Below, one piece after another: positions 46,520 through 56,357 of a stretch of DNA of 64,000 bases (its first letter is position 1; every line of letters begins with the position of its first letter). Source of the stretch: Nocardioides nematodiphilus (lineage in GTDB: Bacteria; Actinomycetota; Actinomycetes; Propionibacteriales; Nocardioidaceae). Below the pieces are notes generated by a model. That model saw only the letters and a list, made by a program, of their open reading frames with translations, did no database searches and was not told the origin of the DNA. The position numbers were made by a program, and so were the translations under genes. The stretch covers positions 124,001 through 188,000 of the forward strand of contig NZ_JAIWOY010000002.1 in NCBI RefSeq assembly GCF_020216525.1, in the 5' to 3' direction.

Positions 46520-48301
46520 ATGGCCACCGAAGTCACCCTCCCGGCACTCGGCGAATCCGTCACCGAGGGCACCGTCACCCGTTGGCTGAAGAACGTCGGT
46601 GACACGATCGCCGTCGACGAGCCCCTGCTCGAGGTCTCCACCGACAAGGTCGACACCGAGATCCCTTCGCCGGTCGCGGGCACGCTGCTCGAGATCAAGG
46701 CCGCTGAGGACGACACGGTCGAGGTCGGCGCGATCCTCGCCGTCATCGGCGCGGCTGACGAGGCCGGCGCTGCCGCCGCCCCGGCCGCTCCCGAGGCGCC
46801 CGCCGAGCAGGCTGCACCCGCCGAGCCGGCCGCCCCCGCTGCCGAGGCTGCTCCGGCGCCGGCGGCTCCCGAGGCCCCCTCCGCTCCTGCTGCCCCGGCC
46901 CCGGCCGCCGGCGGCAACGCCACGTCGGTGACCCTGCCCGCCCTGGGCGAGTCGGTCACCGAGGGCACCGTCACCCGTTGGCTGAAGAACGTCGGCGACG
47001 CCGTCGCGGTCGACGAGCCCCTGCTCGAGGTGTCCACCGACAAGGTCGACACCGAGATCCCCTCCCCCGTCGCGGGCACCCTGCTCGAGCAGAAGGTCGC
47101 CGAGGACGAGACCGTCGAGGTCGGTGCCGAGCTCGCGCTGATCGGTGACGCCGGTGCTGCGCCGGCCGCCGCCGAGCCGGCCGCTCCGGCCCCTGCCGCC
47201 GAGGCCCCGGCCGCTCCTGCTGCTCCCGCGCCTGCTGCTCCCGCCCCGGCCGCCGAGGCGCCCGCTGCGCCGGCCGCTCCCGCTGCGCCGGCCGCTCCCG
47301 CTCCCGCTGCGCCGGCCGCTCCGGCGCCGACCAGCCCCGCCGAGTCCGCGCCGCTCGCCCCGGTCAACACGATCGAGGCCGGCGGCTACGTCACGCCGCT
47401 GGTGCGCAAGCTCGCCAACCAGCACGGTGTCGACCTCAACTCCATCACCGGCTCCGGCGTCGGCGGCCGCATCCGCAAGGAGGACGTGCTCGCGGCCGCT
47501 GAGGCCAAGAACGCGCCCGCCGCTGCTGCCCCGGCCGCGCCCGCCGCGGCTGCTCCGGCCGCTGCCGCCCCCGCCGCCGCCCCGTCGCCGCTGCGTGGCA
47601 CCACCGAGAAGCTCTCCCGCCTGCGCAAGGTCATCGCCCAGCGCATGGTGGAGTCGGTCCAGGTCTCGGCGCAGCTGACCCAGGTCATGGAGGTCGACGT
47701 CACCAACATCGCCCGCCTGCGCGACGCCAACAAGGCGGCGTTCAAGGCGCGCGAGGGCGTCAACCTCTCGTACCTGCCGTTCTTCACCAAGGCCGTCGTC
47801 GACGCGCTCAAGGTGCACCCGAAGCTCAACGCCACGATCGACACCGAGGCCGGCGAGGTCACGTACTACGACGTCGAGAACGTCGCGTTCGCCGTCGACA
47901 CCGAGCGCGGCCTGCTCACGCCGGTCGTGAAGGAGGCGGGCGACCTGTCGATCGCCGGCATCGCGAAGAAGATCGCGGACGTCGCCGAGCGCACCCGCAC
48001 CAACAAGATCACCCCGGACGAGCTCTCCGGCGGCACCTTCACGATCACCAACCTCGGCTCGTTCGGCGCGCTGCAGGACACGCCGATCATCAACCAGCCG
48101 CAGGTCGCCATCCTCGGCCCGGGTGCCGTCGTGAAGCGCGCCGTCGTCATCGACGACCCGAACCTCGGCGAGACGATCGCGGTCCGCTACATGGTCAACC
48201 TCTCGCTCACCTACGACCACCGCCTGGTCGACGGCGCCGACGCCGGCCGCTTCCTGCAGGACGTCAAGAAGCGCCTCGAGGCTGCCGCCTTCGAGATCTG
48301 A
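46520..48301 (+). CDS. sucB: 2-oxoglutarate dehydrogenase E2, dihydrolipoyl succinyltransferase
   Basis: E2 core of a 2-oxoacid dehydrogenase complex. 593 aa: lipoyl domain 1 (lipoylated Lys about 43 in STDKVD), a long Ala-Pro linker, lipoyl domain 2 (Lys about 175), a second Ala-Pro linker, the peripheral-subunit-binding domain (289-324), a third linker, and the catalytic domain from about 355 with HRLVDGAD near 566. The ATG follows AAGGAA. In actinobacteria such proteins serve the 2-oxoglutarate and sometimes pyruvate dehydrogenase complexes. lipB and lipA downstream make its lipoyl groups. Confidence 0.94.
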   Translation: MATEVTLPALGESVTEGTVTRWLKNVGDTIAVDEPLLEVSTDKVDTEIPSPVAGTLLEIKAAEDDTVEVGAILAVIGAADEAGAAAAPAAPEAPAEQAAPAEPAAPAAEAAPAPAAPEAPSAPAAPAPAAGGNATSVTLPALGESVTEGTVTRWLKNVGDAVAVDEPLLEVSTDKVDTEIPSPVAGTLLEQKVAEDETVEVGAELALIGDAGAAPAAAEPAAPAPAAEAPAAPAAPAPAAPAPAAEAPAAPAAPAAPAAPAPAAPAAPAPTSPAESAPLAPVNTIEAGGYVTPLVRKLANQHGVDLNSITGSGVGGRIRKEDVLAAAEAKNAPAAAAPAAPAAAAPAAAAPAAAPSPLRGTTEKLSRLRKVIAQRMVESVQVSAQLTQVMEVDVTNIARLRDANKAAFKAREGVNLSYLPFFTKAVVDALKVHPKLNATIDTEAGEVTYYDVENVAFAVDTERGLLTPVVKEAGDLSIAGIAKKIADVAERTRTNKITPDELSGGTFTITNLGSFGALQDTPIINQPQVAILGPGAVVKRAVVIDDPNLGETIAVRYMVNLSLTYDHRLVDGADAGRFLQDVKKRLEAAAFEI

Positions 48302-48322
48302 GATCTCACCGGTGCGAGGCGC

Positions 48323-48328
48323 TAGCCT
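48323..48328 (+). promoter_or_regulatory. Leaderless -10 hexamer of the esterase gene
   Basis: TAGCCT, 6 nt before the ATG at 48335. Confidence 0.5.
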
Positions 48329-48334
48329 CGCCCC

Positions 48335-49222
48335 ATGATCCGCCGCCGCGCGCTGCTCCTCGGTCTTCCGACCGTGGGAGTGGCCGCGGCGGCGGCCATT
48401 TTCGGCGGCGTCGAGTCCGGTGCGCTGCCGGGCAGGACCCGGATCGACGACCTGCTCGGGCTGACCGGCCCGGACGGCGTCATCCCGGACATCACGCCCG
48501 GACGGACCGACACCGGCTCGTTCGCCTCGACGCACCGCGGCGGCGCCCAGACCCGGTGGGCGCTGGCCCTGCCGCCCGGAGAGCACCGCGACCTGCCGCT
48601 GGTGGTCGCACTGCACGGACGTGGCGGGAGCTACGACACGGCGATGCACCAGCTCGGCATCCCGCAGTTCCTGGCGCAGGCGGTGGCCGACGGCGTGCCG
48701 CCGTTCGCGGTCGCCTCGGTCGACGGCGGTGACTCGTACTGGCATCTCCACGAGGGTGTCGACAGTGGCGCGATGGTCACCGGCGAGCTCATCCCGATGC
48801 TCGGCGAGCGCTTCGCGGCGCGCCTCGACGCGAGCCGGCTCGGTCTCTACGGCTGGTCGATGGGCGGGTACGGCGCCCTGCGGCTCGCCGGCCTGCTCGG
48901 GTCGAGGCGGGTGCGCGGGGTCGCGGTCGCGAGCCCGGCGCTGTGGGTGGACTCCTCCGGCGTCTCCTCCGCAGGGTTCTCCACCGCTCAGGAGTACGAC
49001 ACCTACTCGGTCTTCCACGACCAGTCCGAGCTCGACGGGATCCGGGTACGGGTCGACATCGGCCGCGACGACCCGTTCTTCGTCGCGACGAAGCAGTACG
49101 TCGCCGGCTTCGCGCCGGCGGCGCACGTGGTCAGCTCGTTCCCCCGCGGCACGCACGACGCCGGCTTCTGGCGCCGGATGCTGCCGGCAGAGCTGCGCTT
49201 CCTGGGCCGCGCGCTGACCTAG
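48335..49222 (+). CDS. Exported alpha/beta-hydrolase (esterase-D-like)
   Basis: 295 aa. N-terminus MIRRRALLLGLPTVGVAAAAA looks like a Tat or Sec signal. The fold is marked by PLVVALHGRGGSYD near 88, nucleophile elbow GWSMGG near 172, an acid in DIGRDDPFF near 245 and a His in GTHDAGFW near 272. Resembles the family of esterase D and mycolyltransferase-like exported hydrolases; the substrate is unknown. It lies alone between sucB and lipB. Confidence 0.82.
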   Translation: MIRRRALLLGLPTVGVAAAAAIFGGVESGALPGRTRIDDLLGLTGPDGVIPDITPGRTDTGSFASTHRGGAQTRWALALPPGEHRDLPLVVALHGRGGSYDTAMHQLGIPQFLAQAVADGVPPFAVASVDGGDSYWHLHEGVDSGAMVTGELIPMLGERFAARLDASRLGLYGWSMGGYGALRLAGLLGSRRVRGVAVASPALWVDSSGVSSAGFSTAQEYDTYSVFHDQSELDGIRVRVDIGRDDPFFVATKQYVAGFAPAAHVVSSFPRGTHDAGFWRRMLPAELRFLGRALT

Positions 49223-49269
49223 CCATCCGGCTGGGTGGACCGCTACTCGCCCGTACGTGGGCCCCGGCG

Positions 49270-49275
49270 TAGCCT
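49270..49275 (+). promoter_or_regulatory. Leaderless -10 hexamer of lipB
   Basis: TAGCCT, 7 nt before the GTG at 49283. It decides that start against the upstream in-frame ATG at 49235. Confidence 0.5.
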
Positions 49276-49282
49276 CGACAGC

Positions 49283-50017
49283 GTGAGTGAGCTGCGCTTC
49301 GAGGACCACGGGATCATCGACTACCTCGAGGCCTGGGAGCTGCAGAAGCAGATCCATGCCGAGGTCGTCGCCGGCACCCGTCCCGACACCGTGCTGCTGC
49401 TCGAGCACCCGCCCACCTACACCGCCGGGAAGCGCACCGATCCGTGGGAGCGCCCGGCGGACTCCGGCGGCGCGCCGGTCATCGACGTCGACCGTGGCGG
49501 CAAGATCACCTTCCACGGCCCCGGCCAGCTGGTCGCGTACCCGATCGTGCGCCTGCCCGACCACGTGCTGGTGGTCGACTTCGTCCGCCGCCTCGAGGAG
49601 GCGATGATCCGGACCTGCGCCGAGTTGGGTGTGACCACCGCCCGTGTCCCCGGCCGCAGCGGCGTCTGGCTCCGAGCGGACGACTCCACGGACCCGTCTG
49701 CTCGTCCCGAGCGCAAGATCGCGGCGATCGGGCTGCGGGTCAGCCGGGGCGTCACGATGCACGGCCTCGCGATGAACGCCGACGTCGAGATGAGCTGGTA
49801 CGACCGCTTCGTGCCCTGCGGCATCGCCGACGCCGGCGTCACCAGCCTGAGCCTGGAGCTCGGCCGCGACGTGACGGTGAAAGAGCTCGAGCCGGTGCTG
49901 CGCCGCCACCTCGTGACCTACCTGGCCTGGCAGCCGTACGACGCCACCCCCGACTACGAGCCGCGTCCGGAGCCCAAGCACGCTCCCAAGATCCAGCTCC
50001 TCACCCCCGCGAAGTAG
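49283..50017 (+). CDS. lipB: Octanoyl-ACP:protein octanoyltransferase
   Basis: Moves octanoate from acyl carrier protein to lipoyl-domain lysines, the first step of lipoate assembly. 244 aa. [16 protein letters not shown] near 73 and [21 protein letters not shown] near 143 hold the catalytic Lys; the catalytic Cys is in [12 protein letters not shown] near 181. Its stop codon supplies the first bases of the lipA -10 hexamer. Confidence 0.95.
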   Translation: MSELRFEDHGIIDYLEAWELQKQIHAEVVAGTRPDTVLLLEHPPTYTAGKRTDPWERPADSGGAPVIDVDRGGKITFHGPGQLVAYPIVRLPDHVLVVDFVRRLEEAMIRTCAELGVTTARVPGRSGVWLRADDSTDPSARPERKIAAIGLRVSRGVTMHGLAMNADVEMSWYDRFVPCGIADAGVTSLSLELGRDVTVKELEPVLRRHLVTYLAWQPYDATPDYEPRPEPKHAPKIQLLTPAK

Positions 50018-50020
50018 GAT
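50015..50020 (+). promoter_or_regulatory. lipA -10 hexamer built on the lipB stop codon
   Basis: TAGGAT: the TAG is the lipB stop (50015-50017). The lipA GTG follows after 6 nt, the leaderless spacing. Confidence 0.5.
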
Positions 50021-50026
50021 GGATCA

Positions 50027-50965
50027 GTGACTCTCGCCCCTGAAGGACGCAAGCTTCTCCGCCTGGAGGTCCGCAACGCGGAGACCCCGATCGAGCGCAA
50101 GCCGGAGTGGATCAAGACGCGGGCGAAGATGGGCCCCGAGTACACCGCGCTGCAGAAGCTGGTGAAGTCCGAGGGCCTGCACACGGTCTGCCAGGAGGCC
50201 GGCTGCCCCAACATCTACGAGTGCTGGGAAGACCGCGAGGCGACCTTCCTCATCGGCGGCGACCAGTGCACCCGCCGCTGCGACTTCTGCCAGATCGACA
50301 CCGGCAAGCCGCAGCCGCTGGACCGCGACGAGCCGCGTCGCGTCGCGGAGTCGGTCCAGTCCATGGGCCTCAAGTACGCCACCATCACCGGTGTCGCCCG
50401 CGACGACCTGGAGGACGGCGGCGCGTGGCTGTACGCCGAGACCGTACGGGCCATCCACGAGCTCAACCCCGGCACCGGTGTCGAGAACCTCGTGCCCGAC
50501 TTCAACGGCAAGCCCGACCTGCTGCAGGAGGTCTTCGAGTCACGCCCCGAGGTGCTCGCACACAACCTCGAGACCGTGCCGCGGATCTTCAAGCGGATCC
50601 GCCCGGCCTTCCGCTACGAGCGCTCCCTGGACGTGCTCACCCAGGCGCGTGCCTTCGGCCTGGTGACGAAGTCCAACCTCATCCTCGGCATGGGCGAGAC
50701 CCGCGAGGAGATCAGCCAGGCGCTGCAGGACCTGCACGACGCCGGCTGCGAGCTGATCACGATCACCCAGTACCTGCGCCCGAGCCTGCGCCACCACCCG
50801 GTCGAGCGGTGGGTCAAGCCCGAGGAGTTCCTCGAGCTCCAGGAGGAGGCCGAGGAGATCGGCTTCTCCGGCGTCCTGTCCGGTCCGCTCGTACGTTCGT
50901 CGTACCGCGCCGGTCGCCTGTACCGTCAGGCCATCGAGCGTCGCGAGACGCCCGCCGCCATCTGA
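50027..50965 (+). CDS. lipA: Lipoyl synthase
   Basis: Radical-SAM enzyme that inserts two sulfurs into the octanoyl chain made by LipB. 312 aa. Auxiliary cluster [12 protein letters not shown] at about 55-66, radical-SAM cluster CTRRCDFC at about 81-88, and the terminal RSSYRA motif near 293. GTG start placed by the -10 hexamer. Followed by DUF4191, the usual actinobacterial arrangement. Confidence 0.97.
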   Translation: MTLAPEGRKLLRLEVRNAETPIERKPEWIKTRAKMGPEYTALQKLVKSEGLHTVCQEAGCPNIYECWEDREATFLIGGDQCTRRCDFCQIDTGKPQPLDRDEPRRVAESVQSMGLKYATITGVARDDLEDGGAWLYAETVRAIHELNPGTGVENLVPDFNGKPDLLQEVFESRPEVLAHNLETVPRIFKRIRPAFRYERSLDVLTQARAFGLVTKSNLILGMGETREEISQALQDLHDAGCELITITQYLRPSLRHHPVERWVKPEEFLELQEEAEEIGFSGVLSGPLVRSSYRAGRLYRQAIERRETPAAI

Positions 50966-50996
50966 ATCCGACCTTGCTAGAGAGGCACCACCTCTG

Positions 50997-51704
50997 ATGT
51001 CCCAGCTCGACCCGAGCTCGATGAGCCGTCGGCAGCAGTTCGCCGAGACCTACCGGATGACCAAGCAGGCCGACCCGAAGATCGGGCTGGTCATCGCCAT
51101 CTGGTTCCTGGTCGGCGCGATCATCGGCGGCGTCGCCTTCTGGCTGCTCCCCGGCACCGGCATCCTCGGCGTCGTGTTCACCGTCATCGGTGCGCTCCTG
51201 TTCGGTGTCGTCGCCGCGCTGATCATCTTCTCCCGCCGTGCGCAGAAGGCCGCGTACGCCCGGATCGAGGGCCAGCCCGGCGCCGCCGCCGCGGCGCTCA
51301 ACATGCTTCGCCGCGGCTGGACCGTCACCCCGGCGGTCGGCTTCACCAGGAACCAGGACGTCGTGCACCGCGTCGTCGGCCCTCCGGGAGTCGTCCTGGT
51401 CGGCGAGGGCACCAGCCCCGCGCGGGTGAAGGCGCTGCTCGCCACCGAGCGCACCAAGCACCAGCGCGTTCTGCCCGAGACCCCGATCACCGAGGTCATC
51501 GCCGGCAAGGGCGAGGGCGAGGTCCCGCTGGAGAAGCTGATGCGCCACTTCACCCGGATGAAGCGTGAGGTCCGCCCCGCGGAGATCACCGACATCCTCT
51601 ACCGGCTCAAGGCCCTCGACGCCCAGCGCGGCACGCTGCCGCTGCCCAAGGGCCCGGTGCCGACCAGCATGAAGGGCCAGCGCGGCAACCTCCGCGGTCG
51701 CTGA
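50997..51704 (+). CDS. DUF4191 membrane protein
   Basis: 235 aa. Cytosolic N-terminus, two transmembrane helices at about 32-52 and 57-80, then a soluble domain with MLRRGWTVTPAVGF and VVGPPGVVLVGEG. The family almost always follows lipA in actinobacteria, so a link to lipoylation is possible, but its function is unknown. The ATG lies 31 bp after lipA; its stop is 3 bp from that of the convergent lipoprotein gene. Confidence 0.87.
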   Translation: MSQLDPSSMSRRQQFAETYRMTKQADPKIGLVIAIWFLVGAIIGGVAFWLLPGTGILGVVFTVIGALLFGVVAALIIFSRRAQKAAYARIEGQPGAAAAALNMLRRGWTVTPAVGFTRNQDVVHRVVGPPGVVLVGEGTSPARVKALLATERTKHQRVLPETPITEVIAGKGEGEVPLEKLMRHFTRMKREVRPAEITDILYRLKALDAQRGTLPLPKGPVPTSMKGQRGNLRGR

Positions 51705-51707
51705 TCC

Positions 51708-52553
51708 TCAGCCCGCGAACTTCGCGCCGGCGCCCTTCATCAGCTCGGCCAGGTCGGCGACCTCGCCCGCCGGCGGCGCGACGACGTCGACCTTGGCGCC
51801 GAAGTCACTGAGGTGCATGGTCGTCGTCCCGAGGGTGCCCATGTCCATCTTCATCTGGACCGGGTGGCCCTCGTCGTCGATCCACACGCTCTCGTGCACC
51901 GAGTCGGGCATGGTCACGCCGGACTCGGTGGGCAGGCCGCTGGGCATCATCTCAGCCATCGCACCCTTCGTGTCGACCACGAAGTCGTACTGCTTGGCGT
52001 CGACGCCGTCGACGGTGGCCGGGCCGACGTAGGTGCCGCCGGTGACGTACTTCGCGTACTTGTCGATGCTCGCGGCCGGGTTCTGCAGCGCGTCGGTGAG
52101 GCCCGAGGTGTCCATGCCGGCCATCGAGCCCAGCTCGTCGAAGCTCATGGAGAACCACGACTTGCCACCCGGGACGGCCGCGGCGGCGGCCGCCGGCAGC
52201 TGCATGTACATGTCGGTCCCGATCATCCGGACCTCCATCCTCTGAGCGCCGACCGTCATCGACATCTGGGCGAGCAGCGACGGCTTCGCCTGCTCGACGC
52301 CCTCCATGTGCATCGACCCCATCGGCCCCGCTGCCATGTCGGCCGAGATCCGCATGGAGGTCAGGTCCTTGGTCGCGGCGGTCAGCAGGTCCTTGGCATC
52401 GGCGGCCGGGACGGCCGCCCCGGGCTTGAGACCGTCGACGGCGGGGTTGTCGGTCGCGGTCGTCGGGGCGCCGCCGTCCCCGCAGGCGCCCAACACGCCT
52501 AGGGCAGCGACGGCGATGCCCGCAGCGGTCGTACGGCGGATGGTTCGGTACAT
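51708..52553 (-). CDS. Secreted lipoprotein, LppX/LprG-like fold (paralogue A)
   Basis: 281 aa. Signal peptide with lipobox LGAC (Cys near 25), so it should be acylated and held on the outer face of the membrane. The rest is a Met-rich beta protein with VHESVWIDDEGHPVQMKM, a strand pattern like LppX/LprG lipid-binding lipoproteins, and ends in APPAGEVADLAELMKGA. Shares that ending and overall plan with the next gene. Lipid or glycolipid carriage is inferred only. Confidence 0.75.
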   Translation of the reverse strand: MYRTIRRTTAAGIAVAALGVLGACGDGGAPTTATDNPAVDGLKPGAAVPAADAKDLLTAATKDLTSMRISADMAAGPMGSMHMEGVEQAKPSLLAQMSMTVGAQRMEVRMIGTDMYMQLPAAAAAAVPGGKSWFSMSFDELGSMAGMDTSGLTDALQNPAASIDKYAKYVTGGTYVGPATVDGVDAKQYDFVVDTKGAMAEMMPSGLPTESGVTMPDSVHESVWIDDEGHPVQMKMDMGTLGTTTMHLSDFGAKVDVVAPPAGEVADLAELMKGAGAKFAG

Positions 52554-52597
52554 GGCGGCCTCCGGGAGTCGACGGACCGCCCCATGGCGACCCGTTC

Positions 52598-53431
52598 CTA
52601 CTGTGCGCTCTTCCCCGTCGCGCCGTTCATCAAACTGGTCATGTCCTTGACCTGGCCGGCCGGGGGCGCGGTCACGGTGACCGGCTCGCCCCACTCCGAG
52701 AAGGACTCGGTCACCTTCTCGCCGCCGACCGCGGTGGACATCTGCTTGTAGCGCCCGTCCTGGTCGAACCAGACGTCGATCGTCTCCGACGTCGGCATCG
52801 ACCCGGTGGCACCCGCGGCGGCGCTCGGCATCGCCGAGGCGAGCGCCTCGGTGTCCACCGTCATCCGGTAGTGGTCGGTCTCGGTGCCGTCGATCGTCTC
52901 CTTGCCGACGTACGTGCCGCCGGTGACGGCGTCACCGAACCGGTCGAACATCGCGGTCGGGTCGAGGGAGTCGAGCCCCATCCGGGCCAGCGGGCTGTTC
53001 TTGTCGTCGATCGCGACGCCCACGTACTTGTCGCCGAAGGTCTTCGACTTCAGGTACATGTGGTTGTCGACCATCAGCATCGTGATGTCGCCACCGAGGC
53101 TGCTGGACGCGAGATGCAGCGCCGCCTTGAGCGGCTTGGCGGCCATGTCCATATCGCCGGAGCCGGACATCGCGACCTGACCGGTCATCCTCATCTCGAC
53201 GTGCACCGTGGTCGCCGAGGACATCGCCGCGCTGAACATCTGCTTCACACTCGCGGCGTCCACCGCGGACCCGGGAGCGAAGGCGTCACCGGTGGTCCGG
53301 GCGGAGGCGCTCGAGCCGGCACCGGAGGGGGCAGCGCTGTTGCTCACCGCCGAGCCACCTCCACAGGCCGAGGCGGTCAGCGCGAGCCCGATCGCCAGGC
53401 CGGCGAGCGCCGTACGTCGTGTGTGCGTCAT
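52598..53431 (-). CDS. Secreted lipoprotein, LppX/LprG-like fold (paralogue B)
   Basis: 277 aa. Lipobox ASAC (Cys about 23), a Ser/Ala-rich spacer to about 55, then a domain aligned with paralogue A (VKQMFSAAMSSATTVHVEM, GGTYVGKETIDGTETDHY, IDVWFDQDGRYKQM) and the same APPAGQVKDMTSLMNGA ending. Follows the RDD gene by 14 bp and precedes paralogue A by 44 bp. Confidence 0.75.
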   Translation of the reverse strand: MTHTRRTALAGLAIGLALTASACGGGSAVSNSAAPSGAGSSASARTTGDAFAPGSAVDAASVKQMFSAAMSSATTVHVEMRMTGQVAMSGSGDMDMAAKPLKAALHLASSSLGGDITMLMVDNHMYLKSKTFGDKYVGVAIDDKNSPLARMGLDSLDPTAMFDRFGDAVTGGTYVGKETIDGTETDHYRMTVDTEALASAMPSAAAGATGSMPTSETIDVWFDQDGRYKQMSTAVGGEKVTESFSEWGEPVTVTAPPAGQVKDMTSLMNGATGKSAQ

Positions 53432-53445
53432 CTGGACGGGTCCCT

Positions 53446-53895
53446 TCAGCCAGCGAGTCGGCGGAAGAACGAGCGATAGGTCTGCAGGGTCACGGTCGCG
53501 GTGTTGCAGGAGATGTCGTGCAGGCCGCGGCCGTCGGGACGGAAGACGAGCGGCGGGATGACGACCGCGATCATCAGCTGCCGCGCGAGCGAGCGCAGCG
53601 GGTCCAGGGGTCGCGGGTCGCCGTCGATCCGCACGGTCCGCAGGCGCGTGGCGAGCTTGCCGAACGAGCCGCCGGCCAGCATGGTCAGCACCGCGGACTC
53701 GACCACGTACACCGGGAGCGCGAAGGTGCTGGCGTGGTCGCCTGCGGTGAAGAAACGGTGCGGTCCGACCACGAAGATCACCAGCAGGCTGGAGAGCACC
53801 CAGTCGATGAGGAGCGCGAGCGCGCGACGGGGCCAGGAGGCGGTCTCGAAGGGCAGCGCACGACGATCCGTGGCGGCAGGCAGGGTCGAACTCAC
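53446..53895 (-). CDS. RDD-family membrane protein
   Basis: 149 aa, three hydrophobic segments. SWPRRALALLIDWVLSSLLV carries the Arg-Asp signature near residue 23, then SFGKLATRLRTVRIDGDP. Function of the family is mostly unknown. GTG 53895 is chosen because TACTCT lies 6 nt before it and upstream codons overlap the glutamine synthetase III control region. It heads the two lipoprotein genes, so it may help insert or handle them. Confidence 0.8.
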   Translation of the reverse strand: MSSTLPAATDRRALPFETASWPRRALALLIDWVLSSLLVIFVVGPHRFFTAGDHASTFALPVYVVESAVLTMLAGGSFGKLATRLRTVRIDGDPRPLDPLRSLARQLMIAVVIPPLVFRPDGRGLHDISCNTATVTLQTYRSFFRRLAG

Positions 53896-53901
53896 CCGGC
53901 A

Positions 53902-53907
53902 AGAGTA
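53902..53907 (-). promoter_or_regulatory. Leaderless -10 hexamer of the RDD gene
   Basis: TACTCT on the minus strand, 6 nt before the GTG start. Confidence 0.48.
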
Positions 53908-53932
53908 GGTGGCCGGCCCCGAAACGGCCTTG

Positions 53933-53979
53933 TTTACATGCCTGAAACATTCCGGCGACTTCGTGAAACCTTCGGTCAC
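53933..53979 (+). promoter_or_regulatory. GlnR-like binding region before glutamine synthetase III
   Basis: TTTAC-n6-GAAAC-n6-GCGAC-n5-GAAAC-n5-GTCAC, alternating as in the GlnR consensus GTnAC-n6-GAAAC. The first three boxes keep exact 11-bp phase; the later ones slip by one. A possible -10 (TAACGT) follows at 53980. GlnR is the nitrogen regulator of glutamine synthetases in Streptomyces and mycobacteria. Confidence 0.5.
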
Positions 53980-54047
53980 TAACGTTCGCTCGAAGACCGA
54001 CAGACCCCGACGCGCAACTCTGCGTCCATGCGAGGAGCTACCACCAC

Positions 54048-56237
54048 ATGACCGCCAACGCCGTACGTCTGGCCGCCATCCGCGAGATCTCGGCGAACGA
54101 GGCCCCTGCCCCGTTCTTCGACGCCGCTGAGAAGACGGGCGCCATCTTCGGCGAGAACGTCTTCAGCCTCTCGGTGATGCAGAAGCGTCTGCCCAAGTCG
54201 GTCTACAAGTCCGTCGCCGCCACCATCGAGAAGGGCGAGAAGCTCGACCCCGCCGTGGCCGACATCGTCGCCTCCGCGATGAAGGACTGGGCGATGGAGC
54301 GCGGTGTCACCCACTACGCCCACGTCTTCTACCCGCTCACCGGCCTGACCGCCGAGAAGCACGACTCCTTCATGGAGCCGGTCGGCGACGGCACGGCCAT
54401 CTGGGAGTTCCAGGGCAAGACCCTCATCCAGGGCGAGCCGGACGCCTCCTCCTTCCCCAACGGCGGCATCCGCGCCACGTTCGAGGCCCGCGGCTACACC
54501 GGTTGGGACGTCCAGTCCCCCGCGTACATCCTGGAGAACCCGAACGGCTCCACCCTGTGCATCCCGACGATCTTCGTCTCGATGACCGGCGAGGCCCTCG
54601 ACCACAAGACCCCGCTGCTGCGCGCCCAGAACGCCATGTCGGCGCAGGCCCAGCGCGTCCTCGGCCTCTTCGGCCACAAGGACATCGACAACGTCGTCTC
54701 GTACTGCGGCCCCGAGCAGGAGTACTTCCTGATCGACTCGGCCTTCGTGAACTCCCGCCCCGACCTGCTCATCGCCGGCCGTACGCTCTTCGGCGCCAAG
54801 CCGCCGAAAGGCCAGGAGTTCGACGACCACTACTTCGGCGCCATCCCCGAGCGCGTCCTGGCGTTCATGCACGACACCGAGCGCGCCCTGTTCAAGCTGG
54901 GCATCCCGGCCAAGACCCGCCACAACGAGGTCGCCCCGGGCCAGTTCGAGATCGCCCCGGTCTTCGAGCGCGCCAACCTGGCCTCGGACCACCAGCAGCT
55001 GCTGATGTCGACCTTCAAGTCGATCGCCAAGAAGCACGGTTTCGAGTGCCTGTTCCACGAGAAGCCGTTCGCCGGCGTCAACGGCTCGGGCAAGCACGTC
55101 AACTTCTCGTTCGGCAACGGCAACCAGGGCAACTTCCTCAACCCGGGCGACAACCCGCACGACAACGCCCAGTTCCTCGTCTTCTGCGCCGCGATCATCC
55201 GCGCGGTCCACCAGTACGGCGGCCTGCTGCGCCTCACCATCGCCTCGGCCGGCAACGACCACCGCCTGGGCGCGAACGAGGCCCCGCCGGCGATCATCTC
55301 GATCTTCCTCGGCGACCAGCTCGCCGACGTCTTCGACCAGATCGCCAAGGGCGGTGCGACCTCCTCGAAGCAGAAGGGCACCCTGTCCGTCGGCGTCGAC
55401 AGCCTCCCGGTCCTGACCAAGGACGCCGGCGACCGCAACCGCACCTCCCCGATGGCCTTCACCGGCAACCGCTTCGAGTTCCGCGCCGCCGGCTCGAACC
55501 AGACCGTCGCCGCCCCGATGGTCGTCATCAACACGATCATGGCCGAGGCGCTCGACCACATCGCCACCGAGATCGAGACCGCCGTCGCGGGCGGCACCGA
55601 GTTCAACGCTGCCGTCCAGGCGGTCCTCGCCTCGATCATCGAGCAGCACGGCGCGGTGATCTTCAACGGCAACGGCTACTCCGAGGAGTGGCACGCCGAG
55701 GCCGAGCAGCGTGGCCTGAAGAACCTCCGCACCACCGTCGACGCCCTGCCGGAGTACCTCACCCCGGAGTCGAAGGCGCTGTTCTCGAAGTACGGCGTCT
55801 TCTCCGAGGCCGAGGTCGAGTCCCGCTTCGAGATCGGCGTCGAGCAGTACGTCATGGCCATCAACGTCGAGTCGAACCTGACCGCCGAGATCGCCCAGAC
55901 CACGATCCTGCCGGCCGCGCTGCGTCACCAGACCGAGCTCGCGGGCAACGTCTCCGCGCTCAAGGCCGCCGACCTCCCGGACAGCGCCGTGGACACCACG
56001 GATCTTCTGGCCGTCAGCGAGCTCGTCACCGAGCTCCGCGCCGGCATCGCAGCCCTCAAGGCGGCCAAGGCCGGCGCCCACGACGCCGGCGCCGGCATCG
56101 CCGAGGCGGCGTACTACCGCGACGCCGTCCTGCCCGCGATGCTGCGGCTCCGCACGGTCGCCGACGCCCTCGAGGGCATCGTCGCCGACGACCTGTGGTC
56201 GCTCCCGACCTACCAGGAGATGCTCTTCATCCGCTGA
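54048..56237 (+). CDS. glnN: Glutamine synthetase type III
   Basis: ATP-dependent amidation of glutamate. 729 aa, the long GSIII form, unlike the 473-aa GSI encoded next. GSIII marks: [16 protein letters not shown] near 33, [13 protein letters not shown] near 95, [10 protein letters not shown] (metal Glu) near 225, [14 protein letters not shown] near 287 and [14 protein letters not shown] near 345. The ATG follows GAGGAG. A GlnR-like region precedes it and a strong hairpin follows. It lies directly upstream of glnA. Confidence 0.95.
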   Translation: MTANAVRLAAIREISANEAPAPFFDAAEKTGAIFGENVFSLSVMQKRLPKSVYKSVAATIEKGEKLDPAVADIVASAMKDWAMERGVTHYAHVFYPLTGLTAEKHDSFMEPVGDGTAIWEFQGKTLIQGEPDASSFPNGGIRATFEARGYTGWDVQSPAYILENPNGSTLCIPTIFVSMTGEALDHKTPLLRAQNAMSAQAQRVLGLFGHKDIDNVVSYCGPEQEYFLIDSAFVNSRPDLLIAGRTLFGAKPPKGQEFDDHYFGAIPERVLAFMHDTERALFKLGIPAKTRHNEVAPGQFEIAPVFERANLASDHQQLLMSTFKSIAKKHGFECLFHEKPFAGVNGSGKHVNFSFGNGNQGNFLNPGDNPHDNAQFLVFCAAIIRAVHQYGGLLRLTIASAGNDHRLGANEAPPAIISIFLGDQLADVFDQIAKGGATSSKQKGTLSVGVDSLPVLTKDAGDRNRTSPMAFTGNRFEFRAAGSNQTVAAPMVVINTIMAEALDHIATEIETAVAGGTEFNAAVQAVLASIIEQHGAVIFNGNGYSEEWHAEAEQRGLKNLRTTVDALPEYLTPESKALFSKYGVFSEAEVESRFEIGVEQYVMAINVESNLTAEIAQTTILPAALRHQTELAGNVSALKAADLPDSAVDTTDLLAVSELVTELRAGIAALKAAKAGAHDAGAGIAEAAYYRDAVLPAMLRLRTVADALEGIVADDLWSLPTYQEMLFIR

Positions 56238-56260
56238 TGCAGTTGAACTGAATGTTTGCT

Positions 56261-56307
56261 CCACAACGGGGGCCGTCACCCCGCGCGGGTGTCGGCCCCC
56301 GTTGTGG
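56261..56307 (+). terminator. Terminator between the two glutamine synthetase genes
   Basis: CCACAACGGGGGCCG pairs exactly (15 bp) with 56293-56307; the loop itself holds a small GC palindrome. It begins 23 nt after the GSIII stop and ends 50 nt before glnA, leaving room for a separate glnA promoter. No U-tract. Confidence 0.72.
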
Positions 56308-56357
56308 GTTGTGTAGGTTGCTTCGCAGGTTTCCGACCGGACTCACAAGGAGAAATC

